Below are positions 1-7,013 of a stretch of 33,472 nucleotides of DNA, piece after piece (the first letter of the stretch is position 1; each line of letters begins with the position of its first letter). Origin of the DNA: Treponema sp. (lineage in GTDB: Bacteria > Spirochaetota > Spirochaetia > Treponematales > Treponemataceae); assembly GCA_024402695.1 (NCBI GenBank), contig JAKSTG010000030.1:1-33472 (forward strand), given 5' to 3'. Under the pieces are notes generated by a model, which was not told the origin of the DNA, searched no databases, and saw nothing but the letters and a program-made list of their open reading frames with translations. Both the position numbers and the translations under genes were made by a program.

Positions 1-531
1 GAAAAGTTAGGCATTACAGACAGAGCAATTTCAAAATGGGAAAGAGGAATCTGTTTGCCAGATGCCGGGCTTATGCTTGATCTTTGTAAAATCCTGGAAA
101 TCTCCGTAAACGAATTATTAACAGGAGAAAAAATACCTATGGAAAACAACACAGAAATTATGGAAAAAAATCTTATTGAAATGGCTGCATTAAATGAACG
201 CACAAATAAAATGCTTATTCATACAGAATACGTTCTTATTGCGGTGCAGGTTTTTATAGTAAATGCCGGCTGCCTTGTTAGTTCTTATCTTGTTACTGAA
301 AACTGGCTTCGTTCAGTTGTCCTTGGAATAAGTTTTTTACTTGTGTTTGTACTTGCCCCTTTCTGCTGGAGAATTGAAACAAAAACCGGCTATTATCAGT
401 GCGGAAAATGCGGACACAAATATATTCCAACTTACAAGGCTACTGTTTGGTCACCACATATGGGCCTTACAAAATACATGAAATGTCCTGAATGCGGTAA
501 AAAAAGCTGGCAGAAAAAAGTTCTTAAATAA
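1..531 (+). CDS. XRE-family regulator with membrane segments and C-terminal zinc ribbon (5' partial)
   Basis: The reading frame is open from the first base, so the start lies left of the window; 176 residues are visible. The first residues (KLGITDRAISKWERG) match the recognition helix of an XRE/Cro-type helix-turn-helix, followed by the usual helices (LDLCKILEISVNELL). Two hydrophobic stretches follow, around visible residues 79-97 and 107-123. The tail carries a CGKC and a CPEC pair about 30 residues apart, typical of a zinc ribbon. The family layout (DNA-binding head, two membrane helices, zinc ribbon) suggests a membrane-tethered regulator; its target and signal are unknown. A TTG at 55 could be mistaken for a start, but it would cut through the HTH. 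Confidence 0.8.
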   Translation, partial: EKLGITDRAISKWERGICLPDAGLMLDLCKILEISVNELLTGEKIPMENNTEIMEKNLIEMAALNERTNKMLIHTEYVLIAVQVFIVNAGCLVSSYLVTENWLRSVVLGISFLLVFVLAPFCWRIETKTGYYQCGKCGHKYIPTYKATVWSPHMGLTKYMKCPECGKKSWQKKVLK

Positions 532-551
532 TCGGTTAGATTTCTCATTGA

Positions 552-690
552 CCGGTGGTTGAGCTTGCCGAAACCACCGGATGTGACGCCCTGACACCTG
601 AGTCTGTCGAAGGGTGGTCCCTGAGCTTGTCGAAGGGCGCTAGCGCTCACCGTCCTCGCTGCGCTGCGGTCGGCAAGGGGCTTCCATCGC
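552..690. repeat. GC-rich REP-like repeat cluster
   Basis: Three related units of the form TGAGCTTGYCGAA occur here: one inside a hairpin with 9-bp arms (552-560 pairs with 572-580), and two 17-base direct copies at 598-614 and 621-637 that differ at two positions. A 10-bp palindrome GCGCTAGCGC sits at 637-646, followed by more GC-rich sequence to about 690. The composition contrasts sharply with the AT-rich surroundings. The unit resembles the widespread intergenic REP-type sequence built on CTGAGCCTGTCGAAGG. No gene is supported; an open frame on the minus strand is a by-product of the GC-rich repeat. Confidence 0.75.
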
Positions 691-704
691 TAACGGAAAA
701 GGAA

Positions 705-1124
705 TTAAATTAAATCATTTGCAACCAGAAACATTTCCGGTGTTTGAACTAAAATTTTTGCGGTCTTATAATCCTTTAAATTTCTTGTAATTATTACCGG
801 AATATCAGCATTTAATGCGGTGTAATACTGAATGGCATTTTCGAAATCATTGAAAGACGAATTAAGTGCCAGATCCAAAACCTTTTCTGATGAATCAATA
901 ACATGAAGAATTATTCTTAGTTTACGAAGTGCACTTTTTGCTGCTTCATTTCCAAGTTGTTTGCGCAAAATATAAAAAGTATTCACCATAATTGTTGGAG
1001 TAGTATAAAGTTCAAATTTTCCCATTTCAGCTAAAGAAAATAAAACAGCTGAAAAATGAAAATGGGGAACCCGTTGAGTCAGTAAATCAAGGATAACATC
1101 TGTATCAACAAAATATTTATTCAT
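705..1124 (-). CDS. PIN-domain toxin, VapC-like
   Basis: This 139-residue protein has the PIN ribonuclease layout: D7-T-D9 at the N-terminus, a central acidic cluster (D93, E95) and a late ITRNLKDY stretch with D118. PIN toxins are Mg-dependent RNases that cleave tRNA or rRNA and are held inactive by the partner antitoxin. Its ATG lies inside the last codons of the upstream antitoxin gene (8-base overlap), so translation is coupled. It is more diverged than the second PIN toxin in this window, and its exact RNA target cannot be told from sequence. Confidence 0.8.
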   Translation of the reverse strand: MNKYFVDTDVILDLLTQRVPHFHFSAVLFSLAEMGKFELYTTPTIMVNTFYILRKQLGNEAAKSALRKLRIILHVIDSSEKVLDLALNSSFNDFENAIQYYTALNADIPVIITRNLKDYKTAKILVQTPEMFLVANDLI

Positions 1125-1374
1125 ATTTATCTTCCAGATGTTCTAAATAGTCTGCTTTATAATCGTAATCTTCTGGTAGGGAAATAATACCTGCAAGCTC
1201 ATTAACTAACGGCGAGTATGTATTTTCTGAGGCGACAGATGATGATGGCAGTGTAAGGTTATCAAAAAACTTTTCCACCATTGCAGAAAGAGAAACATTG
1301 TGTTCGGCAGAATAAATCTTTGCCCTGGAAATTGAGTCAGAGTTTAGCTTTAATGTTAGTTTAGTATCTGTCAT
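1117..1374 (-). CDS. Antitoxin of PIN toxin pair (DUF6364/RHH-like)
   Basis: The N-terminus (TDTKLTLKLNSDSISRAKIY, then LSAMVEKFF) resembles the strand-helix-helix DNA-binding head of ribbon-helix-helix antitoxins, most like the DUF6364 group. I chose the ATG at 1374 (85 residues). A longer frame opens at 1410, but that start would fall on the promoter -35 box and would put the palindromic operator inside the gene. The C-terminal part should wrap the PIN toxin encoded directly downstream, with which it overlaps by 8 bases. No Shine-Dalgarno sequence precedes 1374, and the -10 box lies 7 bases upstream, suggesting a leaderless message. Confidence 0.75.
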   Translation of the reverse strand: MTDTKLTLKLNSDSISRAKIYSAEHNVSLSAMVEKFFDNLTLPSSSVASENTYSPLVNELAGIISLPEDYDYKADYLEHLEDKYE

Positions 1375-1410
1375 ACGTATAATATAGTTATAATTATACG
1401 TATTTGTCAA
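1373..1410 (-). promoter_or_regulatory. Promoter and palindromic operator of the first toxin-antitoxin operon
   Basis: On the minus strand a perfect -35 TTGACA (1410-1405) is followed after 18 bases by TATATT (1386-1381). A perfect 11-bp inverted repeat, ATACGTATAAT at 1373-1383 and its complement at 1393-1403 with a 9-base spacer, covers the -10 box and touches the antitoxin start codon. This is the expected position for autorepression by an antitoxin-toxin complex. Binding itself is inferred. Confidence 0.7.
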
Positions 1411-1427
1411 ATTTACAACTGAATTAG

Positions 1428-1592
1428 TTAAATAAACGGTTTCCAGTCAGAGCTTAATGCATCTGTCTGATACTCATAATCTTCAGAACTATTACAGAAC
1501 CAGGTTCCATTTCGATTAACTACAATTCCGCCTACAAATTTCTCAATTTTTGGATATTCTCCATTAAAGAGACTTCTTTGTTTTTCGAATTG
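1428..1592 (-). pseudogene. Remnant of an unrecognised protein gene
   Basis: A 54-codon open stretch runs from an in-frame TAG at 1593-1595 to a stop at 1428-1430. Its product reads like a real protein (GGIVVNRNGTWFC, then DYEYQTDALSSDW), but there is no in-frame ATG and no ribosome site. A nearby ATG is in a different frame, so a frameshift or 5' deletion is likely. I do not recognise the family. It overlaps a remnant on the other strand at 1568-1592. Confidence 0.4.
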
Positions 1593-1786
1593 CTAAAGCT
1601 TTATCTATTCATCCGACAGATCTTTTTTTAAGAGACGCATCAAAAGCACAAAACAGGGAGCTGTATTCTAAATATCATGAATTGCTGGACAATTGTGAAC
1701 ACCTTCCTGAATATCACCAGAAAACTATAAATCAACTAGTCCAATCCTTAGCTCAATCTGTTCCAGAATACAAGCCTTCCCATTAG
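1568..1786 (+). pseudogene. Remnant of an XRE-type helix-turn-helix gene (3' part)
   Basis: After an in-frame TAA at 1565-1567 the frame stays open to a TAG at 1784-1786. It begins with FRIAKALSIHPTDLF, which matches the last helix of an XRE domain (the LxxIAxALxxxPxxLF pattern). A charged helical tail of about 50 residues follows (NRELYSKYHELLDN and onward). The first helices and any start codon are missing, so it looks like the 3' end of a deleted regulator gene. It ends 36 bases before the DUF2971 gene, which it may once have accompanied. Confidence 0.55.
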
Positions 1787-1809
1787 GTGTCTGCAAAAGA
1801 TAAATCTGT

Positions 1810-1821
1810 TATAATGGACTT
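1810..1821 (+). promoter_or_regulatory. -10 box immediately before the DUF2971 start (leaderless candidate)
   Basis: TATAAT lies at 1810-1815 and the ATG at 1822, exactly 7 bases after the last T, where transcription would normally begin. There is no Shine-Dalgarno sequence. No good -35 box is visible. Confidence 0.45.
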
Positions 1822-2646
1822 ATGATGGATACAAAGCTTCTTTATCATTACACAGATTTTAATGCAATGCGGGGAATTATTTTTAACGGAGAAATATGGC
1901 TCTGGAATCTTCGCAGAATGAATGACAGTCAGGAAATGCAGTATTTTATTAAGCAGCTTAAGCGGGCTGTCAAAAATCAATTGCCAGAAGAACTGTATTC
2001 AAAAACGGATGCACTCTTTGATGAAAATCTGCGGGACTTTAATTCTCTTTCCAGCTATGCCAGTTGTTTTAGTGAATATTCAGATGATGCAGCTCAGTGG
2101 GCTCGTTATGGAAAAAACGGCATGGGAGTTTGTATTGCCTTTGATAAAGAAATGCTTGCAAAAATTGGTGAGGAAAGTCACACTCCATTGTGTCAGGTAA
2201 ATTACGCATCAAATGTGGAAGAACTGGAAGTGGTAAAAGAACTTTCAGATTTGATTAAAAATCTTGCACTTGATTCATTTGATGAAGATAAAGAAAAAAT
2301 ACGCGGGCTTTTTCACCAGCTTGTAAATAGTTCTCCGCTTTTTAAACATCCTTCATTTATCAGTGAAAAAGAATATCGAATAGTAACTTTGCCTACAGAA
2401 AAGGAATATTTGGGGAAACCACATTTTTTTATAGAAGAAACAAATATAAAAAAATATTACATTTTAAATCTTCGGGATGTTTGTAAGAAACTAGGTTTTG
2501 AATATGTCCAGCTTTTTAAAGAGATTTGTATTGGTCCACAAGCTTTGGTAACAAAAGAAATTCTTTCTGATTATTTTGAATCTGAGGGAGTTGGAAAACT
2601 TTCTGAACGGATAAAAAATTCGGAATGTCCGTTACGAAGATTTTAA
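1822..2646 (+). CDS. DUF2971 family protein
   Basis: This 274-residue soluble protein starts with LLYHYTDFNAMRGII and continues with LWNLRRMNDSQEM. It has a middle CFSEYSDDAAQWARYGKNGMGVCIAF block and a late EKEYRIVTL stretch. Together these are the conserved landmarks of DUF2971, a family without an assigned biochemical role that often lies in variable genome regions. No signal peptide or membrane segment is seen. Here it sits between gene remnants and a broken transporter gene, flanked by two toxin-antitoxin pairs, so a role in defence or stress is possible but unproven. Either of two adjacent ATGs (1822, 1825) could be the start; the -10 spacing favours 1822. Confidence 0.8.
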   Translation: MMDTKLLYHYTDFNAMRGIIFNGEIWLWNLRRMNDSQEMQYFIKQLKRAVKNQLPEELYSKTDALFDENLRDFNSLSSYASCFSEYSDDAAQWARYGKNGMGVCIAFDKEMLAKIGEESHTPLCQVNYASNVEELEVVKELSDLIKNLALDSFDEDKEKIRGLFHQLVNSSPLFKHPSFISEKEYRIVTLPTEKEYLGKPHFFIEETNIKKYYILNLRDVCKKLGFEYVQLFKEICIGPQALVTKEILSDYFESEGVGKLSERIKNSECPLRRF

Positions 2647-2647
2647 A

Positions 2648-3981
2648 TTAAATATTTCGATACTGTTTAAAAAAGTAAATCATTTCTGCAATGGCTGTAA
2701 TTATCCAGCTGAAAATGTAAAGCAGGAATAATGAAGGAATTGTCTTGAAGTATGCGAATACTGTGTAAATCCATGCAATTCTGAAAAAGCAGGAACCGAT
2801 CAGAACGATAATGGAAGGAACGAAAGTTTTTCCAAGCCCGCGGTTTGCTGCAATTGTGTTGTCCATAAAAGAGGCAACCGGCAGCGAAAAGAACATTATG
2901 CCAAAGCGCAGCATGCCGGCTTCTATGACTGCAGGGTCTGTTGAAAAAGCGCAAAACACTGGTGCCCGAAAATATACATAAGAGTACTTTCAATGGCACC
3001 AATTACAAATGCATAAACATTTGCAATGATCATGCTCTTTATGATTCTGTCTTTTTTTCCGGCGCCATAGTTTTGACCGATGAATGTGGCACAGGCGGTG
3101 TAAAATCCGTTCATGGTGCTGTAAACAATGTTGTCCAGATTTGAGCAGGCGGCAGTTCCTGCAACCATTATGGCATCAAAGGAATTTACACCCACCTGAA
3201 TAAAAGTATTTGCTACAGAAAAAATCGCATTCTGGAGTCCGGCAGGAATTCCAATTTTTAGAAGCTTTATGGAAATTTCGCGGTTTAAGGAAAGTTTTCT
3301 GAAGGAGAATTTAATATTTCCTAAACCTTTGAAAATTGCAGCCATTACCAGCAGGGCAGAAATGTATTGAGAAATAGTGCTTGCCAGGGCAACTCCGGCG
3401 CAGGACATGTTAAAGGAAATTACAAAAATAAGATTCAGAATTACGTTTATAACCCCTGCAGCAGTTAAGTAAAATAAAGGTCGCTTTGTATCTCCCGCTG
3501 CACTCAGGACTGCGTTTCCGTAGTTAAAAACAGCAACTCCCGGAATACCAAGCATGTAAATTTTGAAATAGAGAACGGCGCCTTCCAGAAGTTCCGGTTT
3601 TGTTTTAATTAATACAAGAACAGGGTTTGCAAAAATGAGTCCAATGAACATTAATAAAAGCCCTGCAATTATGGAAATGAGGAAAGAAGAATGAACGGAC
3701 AAGTCCAGGGATTCTTTAGATTTAGCTCCAATATAAAATGCAACGATTACATTGACTCCGCCACCAATGCCCATCAAGATACCGGTAAAGAGAAATAAAA
3801 GATGTGATGTTGAGCCTACAGCTCCTAGAGCCAAAGGTCCAGCAAAACGTCCGGCTACGGCAATGTCTGCAATGTTAAATAAAACCTGTAGAATATTTGA
3901 GAACATAAGTGGCAGGCTGTAGAAAAATATTCCCCTGGAAAGAGAACCTGTCGTTAAATCTTTTTCAATTAATTTTGACAT
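2648..3981 (-). pseudogene. MATE-family multidrug/Na+ efflux transporter, frameshifted
   Basis: The frame from 3981 to 2923 encodes the start of a MATE (MatE, NorM/DinF-like) exporter with many membrane helices, beginning SKLIEKDLTTGSLSRG, a common MATE opening. It ends early in TLQS-stop. The missing C-terminus is in another frame, 2959-2648 (CAFSTDPAVIEAGMLRFGIM and onward), the usual last helices of the same family. The shift lies near 2955-2975 and would be repaired by adding one base. The joined product would be about 445 residues, normal for MATE. This may be a true inactivating mutation or a sequence error. I placed the start at the ATG at 3981; a TTG at 4017 is in frame but overlaps the predicted -35 box. 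Confidence 0.8.
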
Positions 3982-3988
3982 TAGAATG

Positions 3989-4017
3989 AGAATAGTGAAG
4001 CGATTGCTTTTGGACAA
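3989..4017 (-). promoter_or_regulatory. Promoter of the MATE gene (leaderless candidate)
   Basis: TTGTCC at 4017-4012 and TATTCT at 3994-3989 on the minus strand are separated by 17 bases. The ATG at 3981 begins 8 bases after the -10 box, with no Shine-Dalgarno sequence between. Confidence 0.5.
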
Positions 4018-4063
4018 CTGGTTTTCAAAAAATAGCTATAATGAGAAAAAAATAGGAATAAAT

Positions 4064-4104
4064 TTGACATAAGCCTTCTTGTTTGTTAATTTATGAATGA
4101 GAGG
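4064..4104 (+). promoter_or_regulatory. Probable -35 box and ribosome site of the second toxin-antitoxin operon
   Basis: A perfect TTGACA lies at 4064-4069. The matching -10 box is poor (TAATTT at 4087-4092, 17-base spacing). GAGAGG at 4099-4104, 6 bases before the ATG at 4111, decides the antitoxin start in favour of 4111 over the in-frame ATG at 4093. Confidence 0.4.
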
Positions 4105-4110
4105 TATTTG

Positions 4111-4422
4111 ATGACAGCAGTTCCTATTTTTGATGTAAAAAACAGGCTTCCATATTTTATTCATCTGGTGGAAAGCGGAGAAACAGTACAGATTACTCGT
4201 CACGGGAAACCGGTTGCACGTCTTGTTTCGGAAGAAGAACTTGTTCAGGAACAGAAAACTGAAGGTCAGATTTTTATGGATAAACTGATGGAATGGCGGG
4301 AGAAGGCCAGTGACTGGTTGGCTGCCACAACTAATGAAGAAATCGATGCTATTTTTAATGTTCCAAGAACAATAGAGCCCGATGTCCGTCATCCTGAAGA
4401 TTTTGATTGGGGAGATGAATAA
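4111..4422 (+). CDS. Phd/YefM-type antitoxin
   Basis: The N-terminus (TAVPIFDVKNRLPYFIHLVESGETVQITRHGKPVARLV) is the classic Phd/YefM fold, which dimerises and binds the operator of its own operon. The acidic C-terminus (from about residue 45) would cover the toxin. The ATG at 4111 is preceded by GAGAGG at a good distance and aligns with the usual family start, giving 103 residues. Its stop codon shares one base with the start of the PIN toxin gene (TAATG), the normal coupling for such operons. Antitoxin and toxin come from different families (Phd head with VapC-type toxin), a common mix. Confidence 0.88.
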   Translation: MTAVPIFDVKNRLPYFIHLVESGETVQITRHGKPVARLVSEEELVQEQKTEGQIFMDKLMEWREKASDWLAATTNEEIDAIFNVPRTIEPDVRHPEDFDWGDE

Positions 4423-4853
4423 TGCAGCCAATCTATTTGCTTGATACAAATATCGTTTCTGAGATTACAAAGCCGCAACCAAATCCTGCTGTAATAAAAA
4501 AAATTCAGGAAACTAAAAATATCTCGACAATTGCTTCTGTCAGTTTTGAAGAAATGCTTTACGGAGTAAAAAGACTGCCGTCTTCAAAAAGGCGGTCTGA
4601 TCTTTTTTCGTTTTATGTAGATTTCATTCAGGCAAATTATGAAATCATTCCTTTTGATATTCACGCAGGCTGGATTCATTCTGATCTTCGTGAACGGCTT
4701 GAGGGGAACGGAAGAAAGGCTCCTTTGGCAGATTCAATGATTGCAGCTACTGCCATTGCAAATAATCTGGTACTGGTTACCCGCAATGTAAAAGATTTTG
4801 AAGCAATTATGGATAATTCTTCCCTTATGATTGAAAACTGGTTTGAAGAATAG
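4422..4853 (+). CDS. vapC: VapC-type PIN-domain ribonuclease toxin
   Basis: The 143-residue product has all the PIN catalytic landmarks: LLDTNIVSE with D8, FEEMLYG with E43/E44, LADSMIAATA with D104, and VTRNVKDFE with D125. Toxins of this family cleave tRNA or rRNA with Mg2+ when released from the antitoxin. It is translationally coupled to the Phd-type antitoxin. It is not a recent duplicate of the PIN toxin at 705-1124: the two share only the fold motifs and are paired with different antitoxin families. The gene ends just before the terminator shared with htpG. Confidence 0.9.
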   Translation: MQPIYLLDTNIVSEITKPQPNPAVIKKIQETKNISTIASVSFEEMLYGVKRLPSSKRRSDLFSFYVDFIQANYEIIPFDIHAGWIHSDLRERLEGNGRKAPLADSMIAATAIANNLVLVTRNVKDFEAIMDNSSLMIENWFEE

Positions 4854-4855
4854 GA

Positions 4856-4887
4856 AATAAAAACGCCGTCCCGAATGGGACGGCGTT
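4856..4887 (-). terminator. Rho-independent terminator between vapC and htpG
   Basis: A perfect 11-bp stem (4862-4872 with 4877-4887) has a 4-base loop. On the minus strand it is followed by TTTTTATTT, so it mainly ends htpG. In the plus direction the tail is only TTCCTGTTTG, so termination of vapC is weaker. Confidence 0.85.
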
Positions 4888-4901
4888 CCTGTTTGTAGGG
4901 C

Positions 4902-6887
4902 TTACTTACTCAAAAGGTTGTTCAGGGCCTTAACGAATGTTGCAGGTTCTTTCAGGTTCATGCCGGCAATAAGCATTGCCTGATCCAGAAGAACTTCGGC
5001 AACGTCTGCAGCGTTGGAATCGTCATCCTTAAGTTTTGAAACGATCGGGTGATCGGCATTAACTTCAAGAATTGGTTTAAGGTCAGGAGCGTCCTGTCCC
5101 ATGGCGCGCATCATCTGCATCATCTGGTAACCAGGATCGTTTTCGTCGATAACGATACAAGATGGGTTTTCGGCTGTAAGAGTTTTTGAAAGTTTTACTT
5201 CCTTAACGCGATCACCAAGAACGTTCTTGATCTTTACGATTGTTGCACCGAATTCCTGTTCTTTCTTTTCGGCTTCTTCCTTGTTTGTTCCAAGGTCTTC
5301 GTCGCTGCCTGAACGGTTTACAGCTTTCAGTTCGAAGTCTTTGTATTTTCCTACAGTTGGGATTACAACGTCATCAATGTCGTCGCACATGATAAGAACT
5401 TCGAATCCTTTTGCAACGTATGCTTTAAGGAGTGGGTTCTGGCGCAGGTTGTTTTCGTCGCTTCCAGAAATGTAGTAGATTGCTTTCTGTTCAGGCTTCA
5501 TGCGCTGAACGTAATCTGCAAAGCTTGTGAAGTTGTCGTCGCCTGTTCCTGAAGCATCAGTTGATTTGAAGCGTACGATTTCTGAGATTTCTTCTTTGTT
5601 TTCCCAGTCGCCGTAAAGTCCTTCTTTCATTGGACGGTTGTAGTTCTTTACGAACTTAGTCCATTTTTCAACCTTTGCTTTTTCGTCGTCTGTAAGAGTT
5701 TTTGCAGTTCCGTCGTCGTTCTTTGCGTTCTTCAGTTTGTCTGCAGCTTCACCCATTTTCTTGAATTCACCAAGAAGTTTTTTTACAGACTGCTTTTTGA
5801 TTGTTTCAAGGATTCTGTTCTGCTGAAGGATTTCACGGCTAACGTTCAGTGGAAGATCTTCTGAGTCGATGATACCCCGTACGAAGCGCAGGTAAGCTGG
5901 AAGAAGTTCACGGTCATCATCTGTGATGAATACGCGTTTAACGTAAAGCTTTACGCCGCTCTTGTAATCAGCCTGGTACATGTCGAATGGAGCCATCTGT
6001 GGGATGAAGAACAGAGTTGTATATTCCTGAGTTCCTTCTGCGTGTGTGTGAACGTAGTGCAGTGGATCCTGTCCGTCGTGACCGATTGTCTTGTAGAATT
6101 CGTTGTAGTCTTCGGCTTTCAGTTCGCTCTTTGATTTTTTCCACAGAGCAGAAGCTGAGTTTACCTGGTCTACTTTGTTTTCTGAAGATTCAACTTCGCC
6201 TTTGTCGTTGTATTTTTTTGATTCGTAGTGCAGGTAGATTGGGAAGGCGATATGGTCAGAATATTTTTTGATCAGTTCTTCAATCTTCCATCTTGAAGCA
6301 TATTCTTTTGAATCGTCATTCAGGTGGATTTCGATTGCAGAACCTGTCAGTTCAGCTTTATCAAAACCGTACTGTTTTGCTTTCTGTGAGTCTGCGGCAA
6401 CTTCATCGATGTCGTAAGAGTTTGTACCGTCAGAAGACCAGTGCATGATTTTTCCGTCACCTGCAGCCTTGCGTGTGTAAACGTCGATTTTCTTTGCAGC
6501 CATGAAAGCAGAGTAGAAACCAACACCGAACTGACCGATAAGGTTTGAGTTCTTGCTGGCATCAGCAGTGAGCTGTTCCATGAAGGCTTTTGTTCCTGAG
6601 CGGGCAATTGTACCCAGGTTGTTGTTCAGGTCGTCTTCGTTCATACCGATTCCGGAATCCTGAATTGTAAGAACGCCTTCCTTTTCGTCAAAAGTAATGT
6701 CCAGACGTGGATCAAAAGTGATGTTTTTGAAAGCGTCGTCTGAAACTGTCAGATATTTAAGTTTGTCCAAAGCATCTGATCCGTTGGAAACGATTTCGCG
6801 CAGGAAGATGTCTTTGTTTGAATAAAGTGAATGAATAAGAAGTTTGAGAAGCTGGTTTACTTCTGTCTGAAACTCATGTTTTGCCAT
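4902..6887 (-). CDS. htpG: Chaperone protein HtpG (Hsp90)
   Basis: This 661-residue protein is a bacterial Hsp90, a cytosolic ATP-driven chaperone. The N-terminal GHKL ATPase shows EIVSNGSDALDK (E31, N35, D38), QDSGIGM (D78) and the lid segment GQFGVGFYSAFM. The middle domain carries the conserved VFITDDD, LPAYLRFVRGIIDSEDLPLNVSRE region with the catalytic-loop arginine. A C-terminal dimerisation domain follows. It is somewhat longer than the E. coli protein (624). The ATG is preceded by GAGG at 9 bases. No CIRCE inverted repeat is visible upstream, so control by HrcA is not supported. It is a single-gene unit with its own terminator. Confidence 0.97.
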   Translation of the reverse strand: MAKHEFQTEVNQLLKLLIHSLYSNKDIFLREIVSNGSDALDKLKYLTVSDDAFKNITFDPRLDITFDEKEGVLTIQDSGIGMNEDDLNNNLGTIARSGTKAFMEQLTADASKNSNLIGQFGVGFYSAFMAAKKIDVYTRKAAGDGKIMHWSSDGTNSYDIDEVAADSQKAKQYGFDKAELTGSAIEIHLNDDSKEYASRWKIEELIKKYSDHIAFPIYLHYESKKYNDKGEVESSENKVDQVNSASALWKKSKSELKAEDYNEFYKTIGHDGQDPLHYVHTHAEGTQEYTTLFFIPQMAPFDMYQADYKSGVKLYVKRVFITDDDRELLPAYLRFVRGIIDSEDLPLNVSREILQQNRILETIKKQSVKKLLGEFKKMGEAADKLKNAKNDDGTAKTLTDDEKAKVEKWTKFVKNYNRPMKEGLYGDWENKEEISEIVRFKSTDASGTGDDNFTSFADYVQRMKPEQKAIYYISGSDENNLRQNPLLKAYVAKGFEVLIMCDDIDDVVIPTVGKYKDFELKAVNRSGSDEDLGTNKEEAEKKEQEFGATIVKIKNVLGDRVKEVKLSKTLTAENPSCIVIDENDPGYQMMQMMRAMGQDAPDLKPILEVNADHPIVSKLKDDDSNAADVAEVLLDQAMLIAGMNLKEPATFVKALNNLLSK

Positions 6888-6923
6888 TTTATATAGCCTC
6901 GAAAATAAGATTTATTACTATAT

Positions 6924-6952
6924 AAAATAATAAATTTTCAAAGATTCGGCAA
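6924..6952 (-). promoter_or_regulatory. Candidate promoter of htpG
   Basis: On the minus strand TTGCCG (6952-6947) and TATTTT (6929-6924) are 17 bases apart, leaving a leader of about 30 bases to the ATG at 6887. The region is AT-rich, so other -10 choices exist. Confidence 0.4.
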
Positions 6953-6960
6953 ATTTTTTG

Positions 6961-6995
6961 GTATAAAAAAAGGAGGCACTTCTCAGCGCCTCCTT
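6961..6995 (-). terminator. Terminator of the solute-binding protein gene
   Basis: AAGGAGGC (6970-6977) pairs with GCCTCCTT (6988-6995), with two more inner pairs. On the minus strand a run of T residues follows, ending the transcript of the gene at 7014-7700. Confidence 0.85.
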
Positions 6996-7013
6996 GAATT
7001 TACAAAAGTTTAA

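Noticed and set aside
432..650. Minus-strand open frame of 72 codons
   Set aside because: It overlaps the zinc-ribbon end of the XRE gene and reads through the REP-like repeat; the protein sequence is an artefact of the repeat.
2667..3002. Alternative minus-strand frame over the MATE frameshift
   Set aside because: It is the third frame and has no MATE-like sequence; the two flanking frames explain the region fully.
4036..4449. Minus-strand frame antisense to the Phd-type antitoxin
   Set aside because: The plus-strand frame has clear Phd/YefM motifs, a ribosome site and coupling to vapC; the antisense frame has none.
6888..6960. CIRCE heat-shock operator upstream of htpG
   Set aside because: No TTAGCACTC-type inverted repeat is present in the upstream region.
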